A stretch of DNA of 5,779 bases from Chitinophagales bacterium (GTDB lineage: Bacteria; Bacteroidota; Bacteroidia; Chitinophagales; UBA2359): the NCBI GenBank assembly GCA_020631035.1, contig JAHDIA010000417.1:1-5779 (forward strand), written 5' to 3'. The notes under the pieces were generated by a model. That model had not been told where the DNA came from and made no database searches. It saw nothing but the letters and a program-made list of their open reading frames with translations. Made by a program: the position numbers and the translations under genes. This document shows, piece by piece, positions 1-5,431 of this stretch (its first letter is position 1; every line of letters begins with the position of its first letter).

Positions 1-1
1 G

Positions 2-1222
2 GAGGTCGATTTGTTGCCTTCTCCTCACGGTTGTGCTTTGTTTACAAGGGGTGAAACTCAATCTATTTGTACTGTTACGCTCGGTACCAAAATGGATGAA
101 AAAATGATTGACAAAGCTTCGGGTTTGTCGTACAACAAATTTATGTTGCACTACAACTTTCCCCCTTTCTCTACTGGCGAAACCAAGCCAATGAGAGGGC
201 CTGGGCGTAGAGAAATTGGTCACGGTAATTTGGCACTAAGAGCTTTAAAAGAGGTAATGCCTAAACCAGAAGACAATCCTTACACCATTCGTGTGGTTTC
301 TGACATCTTGGAATCCAATGGTTCGTCTTCTATGGCAACAGTTTGCGGTGGCTCACTGGCTTTGATGGATGCGGGTATACCCATCAAAGGCAATGTTTCT
401 GGGGTAGCAATGGGTATGATTTCTGATCCAGATGATGCCAGCCGCTATGCAATTTTAACAGACATCTTGGGTGATGAAGATCACTTGGGTGATATGGACT
501 TTAAAGTTACTGGAACGGCAAATGGTATTACTGCTTGCCAAATGGACATCAAAATTGATGGTTTGTCTTATGAGATTTTGGCAGAAGCATTGGAGCAAGC
601 CAAAAAAGGTCGTTTGCACATTCTTCAACAAATGGACGAGGTGATTTCTTCTCCTAGAGAAGACTTCAAACCTCACGCTCCTCGTATCGTTAAGATTACG
701 ATTAAGCCAGAATACATCGGTACCATCATCGGTCCTGGAGGTAAGCACATTCAAGAGTTGCAGAAAGAAACGGGTACAGTTATTACCATTGAAGAGAAAG
801 ACAAAATTGCTGAGGTCTTGATTTCTGGTGCCAATAAAGAAGGCATTGATGGGGCCATTGAAAGAATTAGAGGCATTGCGGCTGAACCAGAAATTGGGGA
901 TGTATACGAAGCAACGGTTAAGTCAATTATGCCTTATGGTGCATTTGTCGAGTTCTTGCCAAGTAAGCAGGGATTGTTGCACATTTCTGAAATCTCTTGG
1001 AAACGTTTAGAGTCGATGGATGGCGTATTTGAAGAAGGACAAAAAGTTAAGGTGAAATTGACTGGTATTGATCCTAGAAGTGGAAAGTTCAAATTGTCTC
1101 GCAAAGCTTTGTTGACTCCACCTGAAAGAAATGGTGGTGGTGATCGTAGAGATGACCGCAGAGATGATCGCAGAGACAACCGCAACAGAGATCACCGTTC
1201 TTCTAGACCAAGAAACAATTAA
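2..1222 (+). CDS. pnp: Polynucleotide phosphorylase (PNPase), C-terminal part, 5' end outside the window
   Basis: PNPase is a trimeric 3'-5' exoribonuclease that uses phosphate to release nucleoside diphosphates during cytoplasmic RNA decay. The frame is open from base 2, so 406 residues are visible; with a usual length near 700, about 300 N-terminal residues (first RNase PH domain and helical linker) lie upstream. Counting from the Leu codon at 11, the second RNase PH domain spans about 1-210. It carries FTRGETQ (11-17), the FSTGETKPMRGPGRREIGHG region (53-72), and DILGDEDHLGDMDFK (151-165), whose D157, D163 and K165 match the catalytic metal-site residues of the E. coli enzyme. A KH domain follows (about 224-290, with IGPGGK at 240-245), then an S1 domain (about 296-366). 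The protein ends in an Arg/Asp-rich tail. The TTG at 11 is internal and not a start. A strong terminator follows the TAA. Confidence 0.98.
   Translation, partial: EVDLLPSPHGCALFTRGETQSICTVTLGTKMDEKMIDKASGLSYNKFMLHYNFPPFSTGETKPMRGPGRREIGHGNLALRALKEVMPKPEDNPYTIRVVSDILESNGSSSMATVCGGSLALMDAGIPIKGNVSGVAMGMISDPDDASRYAILTDILGDEDHLGDMDFKVTGTANGITACQMDIKIDGLSYEILAEALEQAKKGRLHILQQMDEVISSPREDFKPHAPRIVKITIKPEYIGTIIGPGGKHIQELQKETGTVITIEEKDKIAEVLISGANKEGIDGAIERIRGIAAEPEIGDVYEATVKSIMPYGAFVEFLPSKQGLLHISEISWKRLESMDGVFEEGQKVKVKLTGIDPRSGKFKLSRKALLTPPERNGGGDRRDDRRDDRRDNRNRDHRSSRPRNN
1142..1189 (+). repeat. 12-bp tandem repeat coding the Arg/Asp-rich PNPase tail
   Basis: Three near-identical 12-bp units (1142-1153, 1154-1165, 1166-1177; pattern GAYCGYAGAGAY) and a decayed fourth encode repeated Asp-Arg-Arg-Asp. 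The unit is a multiple of three, so copy changes would lengthen or shorten the tail without shifting the frame. The tail lies beyond the S1 domain and is probably disordered and charged. A role in RNA or partner binding is inference. Confidence 0.85.
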
Positions 1223-1257
1223 TCCTCCATTCCAAAATTAATAGATTAGATTCCTTG

Positions 1258-1291
1258 ATCGGCACTTCTTCAGAAGTGCCGATTTTTTTTT
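1258..1291 (+). terminator. Rho-independent terminator of pnp
   Basis: A perfect stem pairs 1258-1268 with 1273-1283 around a four-base loop (1269-1272), and a run of nine T residues follows at 1283-1291. It begins 35 bp after the pnp stop codon. On the minus strand the stem is not followed by T residues, so it should not stop transcription coming from ppx. Confidence 0.94.
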
Positions 1292-1302
1292 CAATCTTGT
1301 AA

Positions 1303-1444
1303 AAAAGGGGCTTGGGATCTAGTGATGGATAAACCTTGAGACAAAGAACCAAAAGGGGCGAGTTTATGTCTGCTGGAAGTATCCCGATGAAAAATAAAAA
1401 TCGGGACAGACAGCAGTGGTCCGACATTTCCAGAGTCCCCTTTG
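1303..1444. repeat. Non-coding spacer with nested inverted repeats, possible small repeat element
   Basis: This part of the pnp-ppx gap has no convincing gene but much symmetry. AAAGGGG at 1304-1310 is inverted as CCCCTTT at 1437-1443, and the match continues imperfectly inward (CTTGG at 1311-1315 against CCAGAG at 1430-1435). AAAAGGGGC occurs again as a direct copy at 1351-1359. Inside, TCCCGAT (1382-1388) pairs with ATCGGGA (1400-1406) around an 11-base loop. That stem can be extended by TGTCTG (1367-1372) with CAGACA (1407-1412) across a bulge, and CTGGAA (1373-1378) can pair instead with TTCCAG (1428-1433). This could be a MITE-like element, a structured RNA, or the 3' region of ppx read on the minus strand. 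No flanking target-site duplication was identified. Confidence 0.4.
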
Positions 1445-1482
1445 AGTTTTCAATTTTGAGTTTTCAATTTTGAGTTTTCATT
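1441..1482. repeat. 14-bp direct tandem repeat, three copies, at the 3' end of ppx
   Basis: Three abutting 14-bp units (1441-1454, 1455-1468, 1469-1482) follow the pattern TTTGAGTTTTCAAT. The first two are identical and the third differs at one base. The array straddles the ppx stop codon, so it encodes the last residues of that protein (ENSKLKTQN) and supplies its TGA. Because 14 is not a multiple of three, loss of one unit would move translation past this stop. Confidence 0.92.
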
Positions 1483-2370
1483 CCCCTGTTTCTCCATATA
1501 TTCATCATACACTTCTCGGATGATGCCATCAGACAAACCAATTTTGGGGACATACAATTTTTTGATGCTCCCCCACTCTAAAACATTGCAGAATATGGTA
1601 GCGGCTGGTACAATCACGTCGGCACGGTCGGGCTTGAGTCCCATTTGCTTGATGCGTTCTCTAAGGGTAAAACTTTCAAGGTGCGACTTGATGGCTTTGA
1701 GGGCAGATAGGCGCATTGCTTCCTTGCTACTATCGAAGTAAATTTTGTTGATTTTGATGATGTTGCCCCCCGAACCCAAACCATGCATATTCGGATATTC
1801 TTTTTTGACTTGGTGCAACCAATCACGCATTTCGTTCCACTTGTTATCATCAACTAAGTAATTGAGTACCCGTAAGGTTCCAATTTTAAAGGAATGGTCT
1901 GCAACCACTTGCCCATTGTGAAAGACGGTCATTTCGGTACTTCCCCCTCCTACATCTATATTGACAAAAGTTGGATGCGATTGTTTCGCCAACATCCCTT
2001 TGTACGCCTTAAAAATAGTGGCGGCTTCTTTAAGCCCTTTGACGACATTGATGTGTACCCCTGTTTCTGCTTCTATTTGTTCGACAATTTGGGGATGATT
2101 TTTTGCTTCCCGCATAGCAGAAGTCGCAAAAGCCCGATAATAATCGACCTTGTATACATCTATTAGGTTTTTGAAGGCACTAATTGCCTTGGAAAGCATG
2201 TTAATTTTATTGTCATAAATTTGCCCATCCAAAAACGATTGTTCCCCCAGTCGTACAGGAGCACGTACAAGCAATTCTTTGTTAAATTTTACATCTTCTT
2301 CTAGCTCCTGTACACTGCAAATAAGCAATCTGACAGCATTGGAGCCAATATCTATGGCAGCAAGTTTCAA
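1450..2370 (-). CDS. Ppx/GppA family exopolyphosphatase / pppGpp 5'-phosphohydrolase, short form
   Basis: Members of this family remove terminal phosphates from polyphosphate (Ppx) or convert pppGpp to ppGpp (GppA); sequence alone does not say which applies here. The 306-residue protein is one two-lobed actin-like ATPase fold. It has phosphate-1 motif AAIDIGSNAVRLLI (4-17), ATSAMREA (82-89), phosphate-2 motif NIDVGGGSTEM (137-147) and LGSGGNIIKI (198-207). E115 aligns with the catalytic E121 of E. coli Ppx, although the preceding acidic residue of the SGxEEA motif is Lys here (KGLKEA, 111-116). The HD domain and C-terminal region of the roughly 500-residue enterobacterial enzymes are absent. 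The start is TTG at 2370: no ATG or GTG lies between it and the in-frame stop at 2401-2403, and the family N terminus begins exactly here. The last nine residues come from a tandem repeat. Confidence 0.94.
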   Translation of the reverse strand: MKLAAIDIGSNAVRLLICSVQELEEDVKFNKELLVRAPVRLGEQSFLDGQIYDNKINMLSKAISAFKNLIDVYKVDYYRAFATSAMREAKNHPQIVEQIEAETGVHINVVKGLKEAATIFKAYKGMLAKQSHPTFVNIDVGGGSTEMTVFHNGQVVADHSFKIGTLRVLNYLVDDNKWNEMRDWLHQVKKEYPNMHGLGSGGNIIKINKIYFDSSKEAMRLSALKAIKSHLESFTLRERIKQMGLKPDRADVIVPAATIFCNVLEWGSIKKLYVPKIGLSDGIIREVYDEYMEKQGNENSKLKTQN

Positions 2371-2484
2371 ATTATATGATATTTGGTTAAAGTAATCTGA
2401 TTAAAAATGTAATACAAGCGATGATTTTGTTCTTAAACATTCTCTATTTTACATGTCTAAATAATATATTGCACAAGAATCGTG

Positions 2485-2492
2485 CAAAAATA
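2485..2492 (-). promoter_or_regulatory. Candidate Bacteroidota -7 element for ppx/gppA
   Basis: On the minus strand this reads TATTTTTG, an exact match to TAnnTTTG, the -7 element of Bacteroidota primary sigma factor promoters. It lies 115 bp upstream of the TTG start, giving a fairly long leader. No well-spaced -33 TTTG was found; the nearest TTG is at 2518-2520, further away than usual. It overlaps the right arm of the 2469-2487 inverted repeat. Chance matches are common in AT-rich DNA. Confidence 0.35.
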
Positions 2493-2500
2493 CATATATG

Positions 2501-2556
2501 ACGTATCACTAAAAAAACAATAAGATATTTTAAACGTATTGAGTGATAATGAGTGA
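2501..2556. repeat. Cluster of short direct and inverted repeats, possible operator
   Basis: ACGTAT occurs at 2501-2506 and again at 2534-2539. TATCACT (2504-2510) is inverted as AGTGATA (2542-2548). GAGTGA occurs at 2541-2546 and 2551-2556, ten bases apart and so on the same helical face. The group sits just upstream of the candidate promoter of the alarmone hydrolase. A regulator-binding role is inference. Confidence 0.4.
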
Positions 2557-2566
2557 CAAAAAAGTG

Positions 2567-2574
2567 CATATTTG
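2567..2574 (+). promoter_or_regulatory. Candidate -7 element for the HD hydrolase gene
   Basis: CATATTTG matches TAnnTTTG at all but the first base and would place the transcript start about 20-25 bp before the ATG at 2603. No -33 element at normal spacing is evident; TTG at 2539-2541 is about 25 bp away. Weak evidence. Confidence 0.28.
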
Positions 2575-2602
2575 TTCTTAATAATAAGAAGATTCCAAGC
2601 TT

Positions 2603-3169
2603 ATGACGATACAAAAAGAATTACTACAGTTGTTAGATGTTCTAAACTTTGCTGCTGAAAAGCATAGAAACCAGTTTAGAAAGGATGGTTTTACCCCCTA
2701 TATCAACCACCCCATACAAGTAGCCAATTTGTTGGTTCAGAATGGAGAAGACGATGTTGCACTTTTATCTGCGGCATTGCTTCATGACACCATCGAGGAT
2801 ACAGAGACGAGCGAAGAAGAAATTCGCAATCATTTTGGGGACGAAGTGCTCAGTTTGGTACTAGAAGTCACTGACAACAAAAACCTTCCCAGTGATATGC
2901 GCAAACAACAACAAATTAAGTGCGCACCTCATGCCTCACGACGTGCCAAAGCTCTCAAACTTGCCGACAAAATATGCAATGTACGAGACATTGCCATTTG
3001 CCCGCCAGCCAATTGGTCTTTAGATCGACGCCATCAATACTTGAATTGGTCAGAAAAAGTAGTGGCAGGTTTAAGAGGAACCAATACCGCTTTGGAATTA
3101 TTGTTTGACCATTACTTGTCTCATGGTCGTGATTTGTTGGATGAAGAACGCATCATCAACAGTCAATAA
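2603..3169 (+). CDS. MESH1/SpoT-type HD hydrolase, probable (p)ppGpp 3'-pyrophosphohydrolase (small alarmone hydrolase)
   Basis: The 188-residue protein resembles metazoan MESH1 along nearly its full length. MESH1 is a stand-alone HD hydrolase that removes the 3' pyrophosphate of ppGpp with Mn2+; the human enzyme also acts on NADPH. The metal and catalytic set is present: R26 and K27 (QFRKDG), H36 (YINHPI), H61-D62 with E65-D66 (LLHDTIEDTE, 59-68), and D122 and N126 (LADKICNVRD, 120-129). Numbering is almost the same as in human MESH1 (R24, H35, H61, D62, E65, D122, N126). APHASRRAK (108-116) and WSEKVVAGLRGTN (149-161) also match that family. There is no synthetase, TGS or ACT domain, so it should only degrade alarmone. 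No Shine-Dalgarno sequence precedes the ATG, as is common in Bacteroidota. The gene is divergent from ppx/gppA and convergent with the YbaB-like gene. Confidence 0.94.
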   Translation: MTIQKELLQLLDVLNFAAEKHRNQFRKDGFTPYINHPIQVANLLVQNGEDDVALLSAALLHDTIEDTETSEEEIRNHFGDEVLSLVLEVTDNKNLPSDMRKQQQIKCAPHASRRAKALKLADKICNVRDIAICPPANWSLDRRHQYLNWSEKVVAGLRGTNTALELLFDHYLSHGRDLLDEERIINSQ

Positions 3170-3229
3170 TTTTTCAATAAGCCAAGCAATCCCTCTTCTA
3201 AACTTGGATGTTTTTGCAAGTTCTCCTTC

Positions 3230-3547
3230 CTAGCTTGCTCTTCGGTTGAATATTTTGGCAAAACCTGGAATAACATTGTCTCCAGCATTTTTTAACTCGC
3301 TTACTGCTATGCCTTCGGCATCTCTCAATGCCAAATTAAGGGCATGTACCATAATGTCTTGCACCTCTTTTTGATTCATTTTTTGTAGCAACTCAGCTGG
3401 CACATCAATATTTAGCACATTTTTGCTCGCTGTTACAGTAGCTTTCACCCCCTTATACTCCCTTTCTACTTTGATACTGTCTAATCTCGCACGAGTACCA
3501 TCCAGTTTGTTTCTGATTTTGTTGCCTAATCCGCTAAGTAAATTCAT
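3230..3547 (-). CDS. YbaB/EbfC family nucleoid-associated DNA-binding protein (divergent)
   Basis: YbaB/EbfC proteins are small dimeric DNA-binding proteins that coat the nucleoid. This 105-residue protein has the usual length and order of elements: an N-terminal helix rich in basic residues (about 8-25), a central strand pair (GVKATVTASKNVLNIDVP, 33-50), a short helix with a conserved-type Leu-Leu (52-55), a long C-terminal helix (about 60-88) and a closing V-I-P-G-F segment (92-96) like the PPGF/IPGM ending of the family. Identity to well-known members is modest, so the assignment rests on pattern and length. The ATG is preceded by AAAGGAT, which lies too close to be a standard ribosome site. 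It lies 75 bp downstream of recN on the same strand; the family is more often found beside dnaX and recR. Confidence 0.8.
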   Translation of the reverse strand: MNLLSGLGNKIRNKLDGTRARLDSIKVEREYKGVKATVTASKNVLNIDVPAELLQKMNQKEVQDIMVHALNLALRDAEGIAVSELKNAGDNVIPGFAKIFNRRAS

Positions 3548-3567
3548 ATCCTTTTTTTATTTTTCTG

Positions 3568-3575
3568 CAAAAGTA
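3568..3575 (-). promoter_or_regulatory. Candidate -7 element for the YbaB-like gene
   Basis: The minus strand reads TACTTTTG, an exact TAnnTTTG match, 20 bp before the ATG at 3547, giving a short A-rich leader. A TTTG at 3588-3591 is only 12 bp upstream, closer than a normal -33 element. If real, this gene can be transcribed independently of recN. Confidence 0.4.
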
Positions 3576-3578
3576 ACA

Positions 3579-3609
3579 ACTATTGAGCAAAAAACCTTAG
3601 CTCAATAGT
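3579..3609 (-). repeat. Perfect 10-bp inverted repeat between recN and the YbaB-like gene
   Basis: ACTATTGAGC (3579-3588) is matched by its reverse complement at 3600-3609, separated by 11 bases. In a recN transcript it would form a hairpin whose loop holds six U residues, beginning 14 bp after the recN stop codon. No T run follows the stem, so it is not a classical intrinsic terminator. It may act as a weak terminator, an RNA 3'-end stabiliser, or an operator next to the downstream -7 element. Confidence 0.65.
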
Positions 3610-3622
3610 CATCAACTTTTGA

Positions 3623-5296
3623 TTAGACTTCATTCATCATCGCTAGTAACTCTCTAGCGTTCTCTTTTGCTTGAGAACTTGGTGGTTCTCCACTCAAAAT
3701 CGTCCCAATTTCGACAATTCTGTCTTCTCCAATCAGTTTTTCTACCTGTGAATAAGTCCGCTCAACATTTTCTTCTTTGTAGATGCGATAGTGCGTTTCT
3801 CCTATACAAGCAATTTGTGGTAGGTGGGTGATACAAATCAGTTGATGATTTTGCGAGAGTTGCCTCAATACTTTACCTACTTTGATGGCAACTTCGCCCG
3901 AAATACCTGTATCTATCTCATCAAATACCAAGGTGGGCAATTGGGTCGTTCCTGCCACCAATGATTGAATCGCAAGCATCAAACGGGACAACTCCCCACC
4001 CGATGCTGCTTTTTTGATGTCTACTGCCTGACTTCCTTTATTAGAAGCAAATAGAAAATGTACCTTATCTATACCATTGCTGGTCAATTCTTCGGGATTG
4101 CTTTCTATGTGGACAAAAATATTGGCGTGTACCATACCCAATTCTGAGAGCTGCCTATTGACTTTTTTACTAAGGGATGGAATGGCACTTTTTCTTTTTG
4201 ATGAAATTTTTGTGGCTTTTTGCAGTAAAACTTCCGCTAACTGCTTACAATGCTCTTCTAAGGCTTTGATGTCCTCTTCTTGAAAAGCTACCGAATCTCT
4301 TTTGTTGACGAGTTCTTCTCGCAACTCTATGAGTTCTTGTAAAGAATTGACTTGGTGTTTGTTTTGCAGACGCAACAAAGCATCAAGGCGAGTCTGTACT
4401 GTTTGAGCACGTTGGGGATCTGCCTCCACAGTGTCCAATAAGATAGAGGATTCGTTTGCCAAATCTGAGAGTTCTATTTGAATGCTTTCTAGACGGCTGT
4501 TGAGTTGCTGGTATTTGTCACCAAAATCAGCAATTTGTTCGAGGCGTTTTTTGAGTTCCGCCAGTCTTTCTACTACAGGTGAATTGGCGTCTGTTAATAA
4601 GTCGGACATAGCGTGTAAACTGCCTCTAATTTCTTCGGTATTGGTCAGTTCGTGTAGTTCTGATTCTAGGTTTTGCTGTTCGTTGACATCTTCCAATTCG
4701 GCCTCTTCCAATTCGTTTGCTTGAAATTTGATGTAGTCCAGTTCCTTTTTGAGGCGGCTGTTTTCCGACTTGATTTTTGTCAATTTGTTTTTTTCTTCTT
4801 GGTATACACTATATTCTTCCTGGTATTTTTTAAGCTCTTTGTTTTGTTTAGAAAGACTGTCCAAAATAGACATTTGGTAGTTGCGGTCGGTCAAATAAAG
4901 GGATTGATGTTGGGCGTGTAAATTAATGAGTTGGCTACCTAATTGCGCCAATAGGGTAAGATTGACAGGCGTATCGTTGATAAAAGCTCTCGACTTACCC
5001 GAAGGAGTGATTTCACGCCTTACAATGGTTTCCTCTTCATAATCCAAATCATTGATAGCGAAAAATCGCTTGAGTTTTTTCTCCCTTATATTAAAGGTGC
5101 CCTCAACGATGGTTTTTTTGTTTTTGTCAAACGCAGTATTGGCACTTGCCCGATTGCCTAGAATGAGTCCCAAAGCTCCTAACAAAATAGATTTACCAGC
5201 CCCAGTTTCTCCTGTAATGATGGTCAATCGCTTGGAGAACTCAATTTCTAGCTGGTCAATGATGGCGTAGTTTTGAACAAATAATTTTTGTAACAT
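3623..5296 (-). CDS. recN: DNA repair protein RecN
   Basis: RecN is an SMC-like ATPase that acts at DNA double-strand breaks and supports recombination repair. The 557-residue product (E. coli RecN is 553) has all expected parts: an N terminus MLQKLFVQNYAIIDQLEIEF, Walker A GETGAGKS (29-36), a Q-loop region HAQHQS (127-132), a long charged coiled-coil middle (about 150-365), ABC signature AASGGELSRLML (430-441), Walker B LVFDEIDTGISG (456-467) and an H-loop ICITHLPQIA (488-497). I chose ATG at 5296; the frame stays open to a TTG at 5323, but the extra nine residues do not belong to the family N terminus. No SD sequence is clear. An inverted repeat lies 39-59 bp upstream of the ATG. The upstream CoA-binding gene is on the same strand, 135 bp away. 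Confidence 0.97.
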   Translation of the reverse strand: MLQKLFVQNYAIIDQLEIEFSKRLTIITGETGAGKSILLGALGLILGNRASANTAFDKNKKTIVEGTFNIREKKLKRFFAINDLDYEEETIVRREITPSGKSRAFINDTPVNLTLLAQLGSQLINLHAQHQSLYLTDRNYQMSILDSLSKQNKELKKYQEEYSVYQEEKNKLTKIKSENSRLKKELDYIKFQANELEEAELEDVNEQQNLESELHELTNTEEIRGSLHAMSDLLTDANSPVVERLAELKKRLEQIADFGDKYQQLNSRLESIQIELSDLANESSILLDTVEADPQRAQTVQTRLDALLRLQNKHQVNSLQELIELREELVNKRDSVAFQEEDIKALEEHCKQLAEVLLQKATKISSKRKSAIPSLSKKVNRQLSELGMVHANIFVHIESNPEELTSNGIDKVHFLFASNKGSQAVDIKKAASGGELSRLMLAIQSLVAGTTQLPTLVFDEIDTGISGEVAIKVGKVLRQLSQNHQLICITHLPQIACIGETHYRIYKEENVERTYSQVEKLIGEDRIVEIGTILSGEPPSSQAKENARELLAMMNEV

Positions 5297-5334
5297 GACT
5301 TTTACAGGTAAATTGATTTTCAAAATAGTAGTCC

Positions 5335-5355
5335 TTTGACGCTAAGTGTGTCAAA
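5335..5355 (-). promoter_or_regulatory. Inverted repeat upstream of recN, possible operator
   Basis: TTTGAC (5335-5340) and GTCAAA (5350-5355) form 6-bp arms around a 9-bp spacer, 39-59 bp before the recN ATG. recN is under SOS/LexA control in many bacteria, so a repressor site here is plausible, but this is not a recognised LexA box. No exact TAnnTTTG is present in this gap; a TATTTTG with one base fewer lies at 5321-5327. Confidence 0.35.
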
Positions 5356-5431
5356 AAACCAAGATAGTGTAGTAGTAGGTATTTATATTTTCCTGCACGT
5401 TATGTATTGTTGTCGATCTATGTTATATATA

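Larger units (their letters stand above)
2371..2602. other. Divergent intergenic control region between ppx/gppA and the alarmone hydrolase
   Basis: This 232-bp AT-rich gap must hold the promoters of both divergent genes. No open frame of useful length was seen. It contains a candidate -7 element on each strand, a short hairpin (TTGCAC 2469-2474 with GTGCAA 2482-2487) and a group of short repeats at 2501-2556. Confidence 0.7.

Noticed and set aside
455..754. 99-codon minus-strand frame inside pnp
   Set aside because: Antisense to the conserved PNPase catalytic and KH regions; the pnp frame is certain.
1382..1406. TCCCGAT hairpin as an intrinsic terminator of ppx
   Set aside because: On the minus strand the T-rich stretch is in the loop and does not follow the stem, so the geometry is wrong for a classical terminator.
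1203..1427. 74-codon open frame on the minus strand between ppx and pnp
   Set aside because: It overlaps the pnp end and runs through the pnp terminator hairpin and the palindromic spacer, and its product resembles no family I recognise. Most likely a chance frame.
1441..1482. CRISPR-like array
   Set aside because: The units are 14 bp, directly abutting with no spacers, and no cas genes are present.
1894..2166. 90-codon plus-strand frame inside ppx/gppA
   Set aside because: Antisense to conserved phosphate-binding motifs of Ppx/GppA; no recognisable product.
3201..3222. AACTTG/CAAGTT hairpin between the convergent hydrolase and YbaB-like genes as a terminator
   Set aside because: Only six base pairs with a ten-base loop and no T run on either side; too weak to call.
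4673..4921. 82-codon hydrophobic plus-strand frame inside recN
   Set aside because: Phe- and Leu-rich only because it is antisense to Lys- and Glu-rich coiled-coil codons of RecN.
5297..5323. Nine-residue N-terminal extension of RecN from a TTG
   Set aside because: RecN proteins normally begin at the equivalent of the ATG at 5296, and the extension adds no family sequence.
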